The position numbers and the translations under genes were made by a program. Below the pieces are notes generated by a model. It did not search any database. It worked only from the letters and a program-made list of their open reading frames with translations, and had not been told where the DNA came from. Below, piece after piece: positions 35,623 through 44,873 of a stretch of DNA of 64,000 nucleotides. The DNA is taken from the NCBI RefSeq assembly GCF_024623455.1, contig NZ_JANIPJ010000008.1, positions 186,001-250,000 of the forward strand, read 5' to 3'. How positions within the stretch are numbered: position 1 is the first letter of the stretch; every line of letters begins with the position of its first letter. This DNA comes from Paenibacillus soyae. Lineage in GTDB: Bacteria > Bacillota > Bacilli > Paenibacillales > Paenibacillaceae.

Positions 35623-36204
35623 GTGCGAATTAGAGAACAGTCTGGGAGTGATAGATTGATCGTTCAAGTGTCCACCGAAAAAGAAAAAGCGCTGTTCGAC
35701 AGCATTTGGATGAAGGTGTGGGACGAAAAGGGCTTCGAGCACGAGCATGCCGACGGCGACTGTTTCCTCTTCTACGCGGATGGCAAGGCCGCCGGCACGG
35801 TACAGTTCGTTCCTTATAGGAATGAAGACGGAGGCGATTGGCAGCGTGTCCTGAATCCCGACGCGGCGGATCGGCTGCGGCGATATCCGGGGCAGGTCTT
35901 CATGATCGACAAATTCGCAATCGTCAAAGCCTATCGCTCATCCAGCTTGCTCGACATGCTGATGTTCAGCTTGTTCGAATACGCGGAGAAGGGGAATCAG
36001 CTGTACGCCATTGCCCTGCTGGATCCGCTGTTGTACCGGCTGATCCGGTTCCAGTACCATTTCAAGGTCGAAAAAATCGGGGCGCGCGCGATGTACAAAG
36101 GGGCGGAGGTCATTCCGATTCTGATGGACAGCCGCTATTTTCTGAGCAGGAAAGCGGAGTTCGGCTGGTACCGAGAGACGGCCGCGGCGCTGAGCCGCTA
36201 TTAA
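35623..36204 (+). CDS. GNAT-like acyltransferase
   Basis: 193 residues. Reads as a GNAT fold: KALFDSIWMKVWDEKGFEHEH at the start, FLFYADGKAAGTVQFVPY (beta 2-3), MIDKFAIVKAYRSSSLLDML (beta 4 and the acetyl-CoA helix) and YAIALLDPLLYRLIRFQYHF near the end. The CoA-binding RxxGxG/A loop is poor (KAYRSSS), so activity is uncertain. The start is GTG 35623 behind GAGG; a TTG at 35656 is possible. A consensus promoter precedes it. The substrate cannot be read. Confidence 0.65.
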   Translation: MRIREQSGSDRLIVQVSTEKEKALFDSIWMKVWDEKGFEHEHADGDCFLFYADGKAAGTVQFVPYRNEDGGDWQRVLNPDAADRLRRYPGQVFMIDKFAIVKAYRSSSLLDMLMFSLFEYAEKGNQLYAIALLDPLLYRLIRFQYHFKVEKIGARAMYKGAEVIPILMDSRYFLSRKAEFGWYRETAAALSRY

Positions 36205-36252
36205 AACGTTCGTTCTGCCGAGTAAGCCTCGTTCTTCCATTCCAACGCATTT

Positions 36253-36260
36253 GGTATAAT
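36253..36260 (+). promoter_or_regulatory. extended -10 promoter of the sirtuin gene
   Basis: TGG followed by TATAAT (36255-36260) gives an extended -10 element; -35 is weak. The start codon is 25 bases downstream. Confidence 0.5.
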
Positions 36261-36284
36261 GGCGGAAAGAGGAGGGATATTCGA

Positions 36285-37019
36285 ATGAACGAAAACGCGC
36301 TGAAGGAGCTGGCGCAAAAGCTCCATCTTGCTAACGGGGCCGTCGCGGTGCTAACCGGAGCGGGGATGAGCATGGAGTCGGGCTTGCCGGACTTTCGATC
36401 GAAGGACGGCTGGTGGAGAGGCATCGATCCGATGACGGTTGCAACAGCGGATGCGCTGGAGAGGAATTACGAGCTGTTCCGCGAATTTTATCGGTTCCGA
36501 ATCGAGACGGCGGAGCGTTACGCCCCGCATGAAGGCCATCGTATATTAGCGGACTGGGAGAGAGGCGGAACCATTCGAGGCATCGCCACGCAAAATGTGG
36601 ACGGATTCCACGCGATGGCAGGCAGCCGGAGCATCGCCGAGCTGCACGGCTCGATACGGACGGCTCGCTGTCAGCGGTGCGGACAAGAAGCGACGACGGC
36701 AAGCTTCGTCGGCGGACAGAGCTGCGCCGGCTGCCAGGGTAAGCTGAGGCCGAATGTCGTGTTGTTCGGAGAGCCGTTGCCGGAGCGGGCCTGGAATCAG
36801 GCGCTGGCCTGGATTCGCGAAGCCGAGCTTGTGCTCGTCATCGGAACGAGCCTTCAGGTCGCCCCGGCGAACCAGCTCCCGAGGCTGACGTCCGGCTGCA
36901 AGGCGTATATCGGACTGGAGCCGGCGGATGGGAGCTACGGCTTCGACATCAGCATTCAAGGCAAGGCGGGAGAAACGCTGGCTGCGCTCGACGCGCTTGC
37001 AAGAGAGCTCGCGCCTTAA
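36285..37019 (+). CDS. sirtuin, NAD-dependent protein deacylase (Sir2 family)
   Basis: 244 residues. Removes acetyl or other acyl groups from lysines using NAD+ in the cytoplasm. Motifs: LTGAGMSMESGLPDFRS (NAD binding), TQNVDGFH, ELHGS (catalytic His), the four zinc cysteines in CQRCGQ and CAGC, and VLVIGTSLQVAPA. ATG 36285 follows GAGGAGGGAT. The gene is single; the convergent methionine aminopeptidase ends 45 bases away with a repeat remnant between. Typical housekeeping sirtuin rather than a defence-type SIR2 domain. Confidence 0.93.
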   Translation: MNENALKELAQKLHLANGAVAVLTGAGMSMESGLPDFRSKDGWWRGIDPMTVATADALERNYELFREFYRFRIETAERYAPHEGHRILADWERGGTIRGIATQNVDGFHAMAGSRSIAELHGSIRTARCQRCGQEATTASFVGGQSCAGCQGKLRPNVVLFGEPLPERAWNQALAWIREAELVLVIGTSLQVAPANQLPRLTSGCKAYIGLEPADGSYGFDISIQGKAGETLAALDALARELAP

Positions 37020-37025
37020 GCGCGT

Positions 37026-37056
37026 GTTCAAAAAGTCCAGTTTTCAGCACCTGAAC
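37026..37056. repeat. remnant of the 166-bp repeat (left end)
   Basis: GTTCAAAAAGTCCAGTTTTC is followed by AGCACC and closes with TGAAC. It matches the left end of the element at 5120 (GTTCA..., TTTCAGCACC) and fills the 44-base space between two convergent stops. Confidence 0.5.
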
Positions 37057-37063
37057 GAATTCT

Positions 37064-37807
37064 TTAAGCGACGGTGACGATGATCGGTTTATCCTTCGTA
37101 ATGATGATCGTATGCTCGTATTGAACGGCCATGCTTCCCCGCGGGAGCCGGAGCGACCAGCCGTCGCGCTGCTCATCCGCATAGTCGGCGCCCGTCGAGA
37201 AGAACGGCTCGACCGTGATGACCATGCCTTCCCGCAAGACGCGGCGGTCACGCTTGTCGTAGTAAGGAAGAATATTCGGCTCCTCGTGAATGGCTCTGCC
37301 TACGCCATGGCTGCATAAATTCCGGATGACGCGGTAGCCGCCCCGTTTCGCCTCGAGCTCCATTTGCCTTCCGATTTCGTTCAGCTTCGTGCCGTCGCGG
37401 AGCGAATCGATAATGTTCAGCATCGCCTGATGCGTGTACCTGCACAGTTCCGTTACGGTTTCGTCATATGGCGGCAGCTGGAAGGAGCTTCCCGAATCCG
37501 CGATGTATCCGTTTTTGGCCGCGCAGACGTCGATATTCAGGAGATCTCCTTCTTGCAGCTTATACATGCCGGGTATGCCATGGGCGATGCTGCGGCCTAC
37601 GCTGATGCAGGAGTGGCCGGGAAAATGAAAATCCCGTTTCGGGGCGGATACCGCGCCGAAGCTCTCCAGCACCGATCCCCCGTACTCATCCAGCTCTCTT
37701 GTCGTCATGCCGGCCTCGGCGTACGCCTTCATCTTCTCAATGGTTACCGCCACGATTTTTCCGATTTCCTTCAAGCCTTCGATATCGGCTACTGATCCGA
37801 TCGTCAT
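37064..37807 (-). CDS. map: methionine aminopeptidase, type I
   Basis: 247 residues, the standard length. Removes the initiator methionine from new proteins. The five metal ligands are in place: NIDVCAAKNGYIADSGSSF (two Asp), CSHGVGRAIHEEP (His), GMVITVEPFF (Glu) and VQYEHTIIIT (Glu). FPGHSCISVGRSIAHGIPG holds the substrate-binding His. This is a stand-alone copy, not in the ribosomal-protein operon (secY-adk-map) where the main gene usually lies, so it may be a second map. Confidence 0.93.
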   Translation of the reverse strand: MTIGSVADIEGLKEIGKIVAVTIEKMKAYAEAGMTTRELDEYGGSVLESFGAVSAPKRDFHFPGHSCISVGRSIAHGIPGMYKLQEGDLLNIDVCAAKNGYIADSGSSFQLPPYDETVTELCRYTHQAMLNIIDSLRDGTKLNEIGRQMELEAKRGGYRVIRNLCSHGVGRAIHEEPNILPYYDKRDRRVLREGMVITVEPFFSTGADYADEQRDGWSLRLPRGSMAVQYEHTIIITKDKPIIVTVA

Positions 37808-37960
37808 TCCGCAACAATCCTTCCGTTATTCGTTATCCCACCATTTTACAGGTTTCAGCTCCTATTCGCCACCGCCAGACGGCCGGACCAAGCAAGTCTA
37901 TCAACCCGACAAATGGGGAATAATTGATAGAAAAGAAAGCTAGAAGCCAGGAGGGGTGGC

Positions 37961-40873
37961 ATGGGCGGGTCAATCGAACAATTATACCGCATGCTTCGGG
38001 AGGAGCCGCTGAGGCGGAAGATGCTCCTTACGGTCAGCTACGCGCAAGGGCATTTGTGGATGGAGCATATGTGCCGCAGGTTCGGCGACGTGCCGAATGC
38101 TTATGCGACGACGCTGGAGGCGTGGGTGCTCGAAAGGCTGAAGCTGCAGCTCGCGCGGGCGGGGAAGCGTTACCTAACTTCTTCCGAGTCCAGATGGGTT
38201 GTCTACAAGCTGATGGTTGACCTGCAGCAGAAGGAACGGGAGGGCTTCTTGGCCAAGCTTACCTTGACTCCCGGTCTGGCGGACGCGTTCCACCGGGCGC
38301 TGCTTGAGCTTCGAGCTTGCGGGCTGACCGCGGAGCTGCTTGAGCCGGAGAGATTCGAACAGCCGGCGAAGGGGGAACTGGTGAGGAAGCTTCTGGCAAG
38401 CTACGAGCAATGGCTGACGGAGCATCGCCGAATCGATTGGGGCGGCCTGGCATTCCGTTTGGAAGACCTTCGCCCAAGCGCTGACGAAGCGATGCTGCTC
38501 GTAGACCCGGAGGTTCTTCGCACGTCCGCCGACAGAGCGCTGCTTGAGAGAGTGTCCGGAGGATGCTTCAGACTGCTTGAGCCGGAAGGTTCATTCCTTG
38601 ACTCCGAGTCGTTTCCCTATGCCAGACTGAAGCTGTTCCGCGCCGCCGGCGCTCTTGCGGAGGGCAGGGAAATGATACGGCGTATCGTATCGGACGGGAT
38701 ATCGTTCGACCAAGTCGAGATTATCGCTTCCGGCGCCGCGCAAGCATCCGCGCTTATGACGATCGGCGCATCGCAAGGCATTCCGATGACGTTCGAGGAA
38801 GGACGGTCTCTGCGGGCCACGCGCGTAGGCAAGGCTGCGCTGTGCATCCTCGACTGGCTGCAATCCGATTACGCGATAGCCCCGATAGCGTCGGGGCTGA
38901 GGCAGGACGTTATCCGGTTCGACGGCGCTCCGGATACGCCCCGCGTTTCCTCAAGCGTATACGTTCGGGAGCTGCAAGGAGCCGGGGTCGGCTGGGGAAG
39001 CTCCCGTTACGCCCTGCTCGTCAGGCTTGCGGAGGAAGCCGCGGCCGAGGGACGGAGCGAGGAGAAAGTCCAGGCGCTGCGTACGCTGCACCGAACGTTC
39101 GAAGGCTGGCTGGGACTGTTCGACGGGAACGCCTTGCATTCCCCCCAATCGATATTGGAGGCGCTGATCCGCATTCTCGGGCGTCACGCGGTCATTGCCG
39201 ATGAACGGGATGCGGAGGCGCTTGCCCGAATGCGTTCCTTGCTCGGAACGATTAACGCGGCAGGCAGCCTCCCGCTTGGCGGGGAGCTAAGCTTGCGCTG
39301 CGTTCGGGAAGCGCTGGAAGGAATGAGAGCGGGCTCGGTGCCGATCCCGAAGCCGGGCATGATTCATGTCTCTTCACTCGCCGCGGGCGGGATGACGGGA
39401 CGACCGCATACGTTCATCGCCGGCATGGACGAGAGGAGCTGGTCGTCCGCGAGCCGTCAGGATTCCGTCTTGCAGGATGAAGAGCGGCTTCGCATTCATC
39501 CGGAGCTGCCGCTCGGCAAGACCGCCGCGGAACGTCTTGCCGATGCGAGAAACCGGCGGCTCGGCATGATTCGCGGAACCGTCACCGCGAGCTTTTCTTC
39601 TTACGATATGGCGGAGCAGAAGGAGCGGATGCCGGCTTACGAGCTGCTTCAGCTGTTCCGGAGGAAGACCGGGGCGGCCGCCGCCGACTATGAGCAGCTG
39701 ATGGAAGCGATGGGCAGCATGCGGACTTATACGCAGGCAGGCCCGGGAACCGAACTGGATCGATCGGAGCTATGGATGCGCGCGCTGCGCGGCGGGGAAC
39801 AAGCCCTCCTCCGAGGAGGAATGGCGCTGCTTGGGGCATATCCGCATCTCGCGAAGGGGGCGGAAGCGATGTCGGCCAGGTCGGGCGAGCTTGCGTCGCC
39901 CTTTGACGGCATCGTCGAGACGAAGCTCCACCGGATGAAGCTGGGCGGTGACGCCGGCCCTGCCGTTAGCGCCAGCATGCTGGAGCGTTACGGGCGCTGT
40001 CCGCTTCGGTTCTTCTTCCAATATCAGCTGGGCGTCGAGCCCGAAGAGGAGGCGGTATTCGACCGGACGCGCTGGCTCGATGCGAGTCGGCGGGGGAGCT
40101 TGCTGCATGGCATCTTCCACCGCTATTTGAACGGAATCATCGCCGGGGATACAGGAAAGGCGGGCACAAGCAGCCTGGAAGTCTTGTTCAAGATCGCGGA
40201 AGACGAGGTCCGGCGTTACGCGGAGGAGGTGCCGGCGCCCAGCGAGCCGGTATTCCGCAAGGAACGCGCCGGCATTCTAGGCGATGTGCGGATCTTCTTC
40301 GACAACGAGCGGACAAGGAGCACGAGACCCGTCCTCACCGAGCTTCGGCTGCACGGCTCCAGCCCGCTGAACGTCGTGCTCGGAGATGGATGGACGCTGC
40401 CGATCAAGGGCTTCGTGGATCGGGTCGACGAAGTCGCCCCGCACCGCTACAAAATCTACGATTATAAAACGGGCAGCCCGGGGAGGTACGGAGGTGGCGC
40501 CTGCTTCTCAGGCGGAGCCCTGCTGCAGCTGCCGTTGTACGGCTTGGCCGTCGAGCAGTGGATGAAGGAGACGGGATATGATCCCGACGCGGAGGTTGTG
40601 GAATCTTCCTATCTGTTCCCGACGGAGAAGGGGATGGGCGAGGAAGTAAGCCGGCCCCAGAATCGGAGGGCGGAGCTGGCGGAGCTGCTTCATGCGGCAA
40701 CCTCAGCCATTAGGGAGGGGGTATTCCCGCCGACGTCCGACGCGAAGCAATGCGACCGGTGCGAGTACAGCCCGGCATGCGGACAGCAAGCGAAGTCATT
40801 CGCGGTCAAGCGGGAGTCGGAACGCAACGCGGAGAGGCTGCGTTGGCTGATGGAGGTGAGCCGGCATGATTGA
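37961..40873 (+). CDS. AddB-like PD-(D/E)XK nuclease without Walker A
   Basis: 970 residues, shorter than the ~1160 of AddB. AddB partners AddA in end resection of double-strand breaks. The C-terminal nuclease core is GFVDRVDEVAP with IYDYKTG, and the iron-sulfur cysteines appear as RCPLRFFFQYQ and later CDRCEYSPACG, the AddB pattern. The N-terminus lacks the GxxGxGKS P-loop found in AddB (here SYAQGHLWMEHMC). ATG 37961 follows AGGAGGGGTGGC. The AddA-like gene overlaps by eight bases. I read this as a RexB/AddB-type subunit or a diverged paralogue; a recalled comparison, not a search. Confidence 0.8.
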   Translation: MGGSIEQLYRMLREEPLRRKMLLTVSYAQGHLWMEHMCRRFGDVPNAYATTLEAWVLERLKLQLARAGKRYLTSSESRWVVYKLMVDLQQKEREGFLAKLTLTPGLADAFHRALLELRACGLTAELLEPERFEQPAKGELVRKLLASYEQWLTEHRRIDWGGLAFRLEDLRPSADEAMLLVDPEVLRTSADRALLERVSGGCFRLLEPEGSFLDSESFPYARLKLFRAAGALAEGREMIRRIVSDGISFDQVEIIASGAAQASALMTIGASQGIPMTFEEGRSLRATRVGKAALCILDWLQSDYAIAPIASGLRQDVIRFDGAPDTPRVSSSVYVRELQGAGVGWGSSRYALLVRLAEEAAAEGRSEEKVQALRTLHRTFEGWLGLFDGNALHSPQSILEALIRILGRHAVIADERDAEALARMRSLLGTINAAGSLPLGGELSLRCVREALEGMRAGSVPIPKPGMIHVSSLAAGGMTGRPHTFIAGMDERSWSSASRQDSVLQDEERLRIHPELPLGKTAAERLADARNRRLGMIRGTVTASFSSYDMAEQKERMPAYELLQLFRRKTGAAAADYEQLMEAMGSMRTYTQAGPGTELDRSELWMRALRGGEQALLRGGMALLGAYPHLAKGAEAMSARSGELASPFDGIVETKLHRMKLGGDAGPAVSASMLERYGRCPLRFFFQYQLGVEPEEEAVFDRTRWLDASRRGSLLHGIFHRYLNGIIAGDTGKAGTSSLEVLFKIAEDEVRRYAEEVPAPSEPVFRKERAGILGDVRIFFDNERTRSTRPVLTELRLHGSSPLNVVLGDGWTLPIKGFVDRVDEVAPHRYKIYDYKTGSPGRYGGGACFSGGALLQLPLYGLAVEQWMKETGYDPDAEVVESSYLFPTEKGMGEEVSRPQNRRAELAELLHAATSAIREGVFPPTSDAKQCDRCEYSPACGQQAKSFAVKRESERNAERLRWLMEVSRHD

Positions 40874-43800
40874 CGATACGGAAGCGCTGCTTAGGGATGA
40901 AGAGGCGCGCAGACGGATCCTTACGGATCTCGATACGACCTTCCTTGTTGAAGCGGGCGCCGGCTCCGGCAAAACAACGTCCATCGTCGGCCGCATGCTC
41001 GCCGTCATTATGGAAGGCAAAGCGGAGGCCAGGCAGATGGCGGCGATCACGTTCACGAACAAGGCGGCCGGCGAGCTGCTCGGCCGATTCCGCATTAAGC
41101 TGGAATCGGCTGCCGCGGACGCGGCGACGGCCGAGGAGCGGGCTGTCTGGGAGCGGGCGCTGCACCAGCTTCCGGAATGCTTTGTCGGCACGATCCATGC
41201 GTTCTGCGGCCGGCTTCTGAGAGAGAGACCGCTCGAAGCGGGACTGGACCCGGCGTTCCGCGAGATCGACGAGCTCGAGGATCGGGAGCTTCGCGAACGC
41301 AATTGGGATCGCTACTTGGCCGAGCTGGAGCGGAGCGGCGATACCGAGCGGCTCGGCGAATTGATTGCGATGCAGGTCGACGTCGACGATCTGAGAGCGG
41401 TCTATCATCGCGTGTCGCAGTATGAGGACGTCGAGATCCGCATGACGGAAACGGAGAGGCCCGATTTCGCATGGATCCGGGATACGCTTGTTCCGATGAT
41501 TACGGAAGCCGGCGCTTACTTGCCGACCTTCGAGCCGGAGAAGGGATGGGATCCGCTGCAGACCGCCATCCGCCAAGCCCGAAGGCATCTGGAAGTCCGG
41601 GACATGGAGGACGAGATGAATATTTTGCGGCTCGCGAGGCTGTTCGACCGAAGCCTGACCGTGACGCAGAACCGCTGGACGGATAAAGCGAAAGCCAAGG
41701 CATGGTGCGAAGCCTTCCAGTCTTGGCGGGGCTCCGCGCTCGAGCCGTTCCTGAAGAGCTGGAGGGAATATATCCATCCGAAAGCGGTGGCGTTCGTGCT
41801 GCCGGCCGTCCGGCTCGGCCGGGAGAGCCGGATCGCCGAGGGCAAGCTGAACTTTCAGGACCTGCTGCTGCGGGCGGCGGAGCTGCTGCGCTCGGACGCG
41901 GGGGTTCGGGATTATTTTGCCAGGCGGTTCCGGGTATTGTTCGTCGACGAATTCCAGGATACGGATCCGGCGCAGGCCGAGATGATGCTGCTGCTCACCG
42001 GCAGGGATGCGCGAGAAAGCGATTGGCGAAGGTCGGTACCGAGACCGGGCTCCTTGTTCGTGGTCGGCGACCCGAAGCAGTCCATCTACCGCTTCCGCAG
42101 AGCGGACATCTCGACCTATAATTTCGTCAAAACGCGGATCGCCGCCAGCGGAGACGTCATTGGCCTAACGCGCAACTTCCGTTCGGTCCACGCGATCGGG
42201 GATTATGTAAACGTTGCCTTCGCGGCCAAATTCACGGAGCCGGGCGGTCAGTCGGATTATCAGGCGGCCTTCGTGCGCATGCTGACCCAGCTTCCGAACC
42301 CGCCGGAGGACCGCGCGCTTCACGGCGTATTTACGATGACCGTGCCGAAGCAGGATTACGACCGGCAGCTGGACATCGCTTGTTGCGACGCGGAGAGGAC
42401 GGCGGCGTTCATCGCTTGGGCTTGCCAAGGCAACCTGAACGTAATGGACAAGGACGGCAGAGGGAAGCCTGTCCTGAGGCCCGCCGAACCGGGCGACTTC
42501 CTCGTTCTTGTCAAATATCGCAAGTATATCGCGCTCTACGCGGAGCTGCTGGAGCAATACGGATTGCCCTCCGATACGTCGGGCAGCGAAGCCATGACGG
42601 AGGAGCTGCGCGCGGTTCGCCTGCTGGCGCAGTCCCTGAATAACCGGGCGGATCCGATCGCTCTGCTGGCTGTCCTCCGGGGCATGCTGTTCGGGATCAG
42701 CGACGACGAGCTGTATCATTACCGGCGGGAAGGCGGAGCCGTAAGCCTGGACTCCATCGCGCGTTCGGATGAGCTGTCGGACAAAGGCCGGCGGGTAGAG
42801 GAAGCGATTCAAACGCTGCGGCGTTACGCGGAATGGACGGCGGAGCTGCCCGCGCTTGCCGCGTTCGCGCGAATTGTGGACGATATGGGATTGCTCGCGG
42901 CCTCGGCGGGAGCCGGGAGCGGCGGCGCCATTCGGTGCGGTACGCTCGTCAAGCTGCTGGAGCTGCTGCAGCAGGACGCGGACGCCGCGGTAGATTGGAC
43001 GGCCATGACGAAGCGGCTGAACCGATTAACGGACGAGGAAAGCATGGAGTCGGCCAGCCTCTTCTCCGGGAGCGGAGCCGCGGTGCGCGTCATGAATCTG
43101 CACAAGGCCAAAGGGCTGGAGGCGCCGGTCGTTCTGCTGGCCTGCCCTTGCGGGTGCGTGGAGCACGATGCCTCGGAGCACGTGGATCGAATGGCCGAGC
43201 CGCCGCAAGGCTATTTCACGATCGAGAAGCGGAAGGACAGCTATACGACCGAGGTGATCGCCCAGCCGGCCGGATGGGAGGAGCGCGCCGAGGAGGAGCG
43301 CTTGTTCATGCGCGCCGAGACGGATCGCCTGCTGTACGTGGCCGCGACCCGGGCGAAGCAGCTGCTGATCGTGAGCCGGTATCCATCCCGCCCGGCTATC
43401 GATCCGTGGAGCCCGCTCGCCGGCTCGTTGGAGCGATATTCGGAGCTGTACGTTCCGAATGCGCGGCCTCTCGAAGCGGAGGAGCTGCGGCAGATGCCGC
43501 CCGTCGCGCAATGGGAGGAGACGCGGACTTTAATCATGGAGAGAGCGATACGTCCGTCGTACCGTCTCGCCAGCGTGACCGGACTGGCGAAGGCCAGCGG
43601 CGGCGAAGAGGAAGCGCGGCGTTTGTTCGACGAAGGGGGCGTTCCTTCAGCCCTTGAGGAGGCCGGCGGCACCGCGTACGGCACGCTGGTCCATCGCTGC
43701 CTGCAGGCGCTCGGCGAAGGGATGGACGACGGCGATCTGCCGTTGTTCACCCGGCTGGCCGCGCAAGAAGCAGGCCTGGATGAGCGATGGGCGGAGAAAG

Positions 43801-44162
43801 CCGAGGAAGCGGTACGCCTTACGGTCGCGTCCGAGCTGTGGCGGCGCGTGATGAGAGCGAAGCGGCGCTGCTTCGAATATACGTTCTTGGCTGCGCGAAG
43901 CGTTCCAGCGCCCGAGTCGGGTGCGGCGGAGACGCTGCTGCTGCACGGCGTGATCGACCTGGCGTTCGAGGAAGACGACGGCTGGGTCATCGCGGACTTC
44001 AAGACGGATCGGTACGGCACTGCGCCGGAGGAGTCCGGACTTGCGGCACGCTATAAACCGCAGCTTGCGGCTTATGCGGAAGAATGGGAGCGGATGAACG
44101 GCGGAGCGGTTAAGGAAACGGGGCTCTATTTCGTCCATTCGCACAAGTACAGGATGTTGTAG
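40866..44162 (+). CDS. UvrD/AddA-like helicase-nuclease
   Basis: 1098 residues, somewhat short for AddA. SF1 helicase motifs: EAGAGSGKTTSIVGR (Walker A, ~29-43), ITFTNKAAGEL (Ia), LFVDEFQDTDPAQ (Walker B), GDPKQSIYRFRRAD (III), and LHKAKGLEAPVVLLA and LLYVAATRAK (V-VI). The C-terminal PD-(D/E)XK nuclease is GVIDLAFEEDDGWVIADFKTDR, with LVHRCLQALGEG before it. Start ATG 40866 lies inside the end of the AddB-like gene, so the two are coupled and should form one complex that unwinds and degrades DNA ends. Confidence 0.88.
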   Translation: MIDDTEALLRDEEARRRILTDLDTTFLVEAGAGSGKTTSIVGRMLAVIMEGKAEARQMAAITFTNKAAGELLGRFRIKLESAAADAATAEERAVWERALHQLPECFVGTIHAFCGRLLRERPLEAGLDPAFREIDELEDRELRERNWDRYLAELERSGDTERLGELIAMQVDVDDLRAVYHRVSQYEDVEIRMTETERPDFAWIRDTLVPMITEAGAYLPTFEPEKGWDPLQTAIRQARRHLEVRDMEDEMNILRLARLFDRSLTVTQNRWTDKAKAKAWCEAFQSWRGSALEPFLKSWREYIHPKAVAFVLPAVRLGRESRIAEGKLNFQDLLLRAAELLRSDAGVRDYFARRFRVLFVDEFQDTDPAQAEMMLLLTGRDARESDWRRSVPRPGSLFVVGDPKQSIYRFRRADISTYNFVKTRIAASGDVIGLTRNFRSVHAIGDYVNVAFAAKFTEPGGQSDYQAAFVRMLTQLPNPPEDRALHGVFTMTVPKQDYDRQLDIACCDAERTAAFIAWACQGNLNVMDKDGRGKPVLRPAEPGDFLVLVKYRKYIALYAELLEQYGLPSDTSGSEAMTEELRAVRLLAQSLNNRADPIALLAVLRGMLFGISDDELYHYRREGGAVSLDSIARSDELSDKGRRVEEAIQTLRRYAEWTAELPALAAFARIVDDMGLLAASAGAGSGGAIRCGTLVKLLELLQQDADAAVDWTAMTKRLNRLTDEESMESASLFSGSGAAVRVMNLHKAKGLEAPVVLLACPCGCVEHDASEHVDRMAEPPQGYFTIEKRKDSYTTEVIAQPAGWEERAEEERLFMRAETDRLLYVAATRAKQLLIVSRYPSRPAIDPWSPLAGSLERYSELYVPNARPLEAEELRQMPPVAQWEETRTLIMERAIRPSYRLASVTGLAKASGGEEEARRLFDEGGVPSALEEAGGTAYGTLVHRCLQALGEGMDDGDLPLFTRLAAQEAGLDERWAEKAEEAVRLTVASELWRRVMRAKRRCFEYTFLAARSVPAPESGAAETLLLHGVIDLAFEEDDGWVIADFKTDRYGTAPEESGLAARYKPQLAAYAEEWERMNGGAVKETGLYFVHSHKYRML

Positions 44163-44167
44163 AGGTT

Positions 44168-44194
44168 GTTCAAAAAGTCCACTTTTGTCACGAA
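44168..44194. repeat. remnant of the 166-bp repeat (right end, inverted)
   Basis: GTTCAAAAAGTCCACTTTTG followed by TCACGAA matches the reverse complement of the right end of the 5120-5285 element, with its ATCACGAAG. It follows the stop of the AddA-like gene by six bases. Confidence 0.5.
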
Positions 44195-44246
44195 CGTTCA
44201 TGCTTTCTTTCCTTTTCCTGTATAATAGCGGATAGGAAAGGTTGTG

Positions 44247-44798
44247 ATGAGTATGCGAAAAATCGACGAGGCCATTGAATTCGCTTCGGAGGCGCACCGG
44301 CATCAGTTCAGGAAAGGGACGGAGATTCCGTACATCAGCCATCCGTTCGGCGTGGCGATGCTCCTGCTGGAGGCGAAGTGCAAGGAGGAGGTCGTTATCG
44401 CCGGGCTTCTTCACGACACCTTGGAGGATACGGAGACGACGGAGGAGGACATTCGCAGCCGGTTCGGCGCGGAGGTGCTGCGGCTTGTGCAGGGAGCTTC
44501 CGAGCCGGACAAGGGAGCCTCATGGGAGGATCGCAAGCGGCATACGCTGGCGTTCCTGAGGACGGCGGATCGGGATACGAGGCTGCTGGCCTGCGCGGAT
44601 AAGCTGCATAATCTGCGGTCGATCCGGCGCGAGCTGGAGACGTCCGGCGACGCCGTGTGGACGAAATTCAAACGAGGCTACGAGGAGCAGAAGTGGTATT
44701 TTACCGGTCTGGCCGATAGTCTGGCAAGCGGCGGCGAATTTCTTTTGCTGGAGCAATTTCGGGATGAGGTGGCGCAGGTGTTCGGTTCGAAAGTCTAG
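44247..44798 (+). CDS. small HD-domain (p)ppGpp hydrolase-like protein
   Basis: 183 residues, one HD domain of the RelA/SpoT hydrolase type (MESH1-like): HQFRKGTEIPYISHPFGVAMLL, AGLLHDTLEDTETTEEDI and ACADKLHNLRSIRREL carry the metal-binding His and Asp. No synthetase, TGS or ACT domain, so it is a small alarmone hydrolase-like enzyme or a related phosphohydrolase. ATG 44247 or 44253 may be the start (GGAAAGG before). TATAAT at 44221-44226 is a likely -10. Confidence 0.85.
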   Translation: MSMRKIDEAIEFASEAHRHQFRKGTEIPYISHPFGVAMLLLEAKCKEEVVIAGLLHDTLEDTETTEEDIRSRFGAEVLRLVQGASEPDKGASWEDRKRHTLAFLRTADRDTRLLACADKLHNLRSIRRELETSGDAVWTKFKRGYEEQKWYFTGLADSLASGGEFLLLEQFRDEVAQVFGSKV

Positions 44799-44827
44799 CT
44801 TCCCCCGCCAACGGAATAAGAATAACG

Positions 44828-44855
44828 AAAACCGACCTCGCGCCGAGGTCGGTTT
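44828..44855. terminator. terminator between the HD gene and the GH43 gene
   Basis: AAACCGACCTC pairs with GAGGTCGGTTT; T-rich on the plus side, and lying just past the minus-strand stop. Confidence 0.75.
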
Positions 44856-44873
44856 TGGTTTGAGAAGGGGCTG

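Noticed and set aside
36285..44798. Sirtuin, helicase-nuclease and HD genes as a defence island
   Set aside because: The sirtuin is a normal deacylase separated by a convergent map gene; the helicase-nuclease pair looks like AddAB, and no phage or mobility genes are near.
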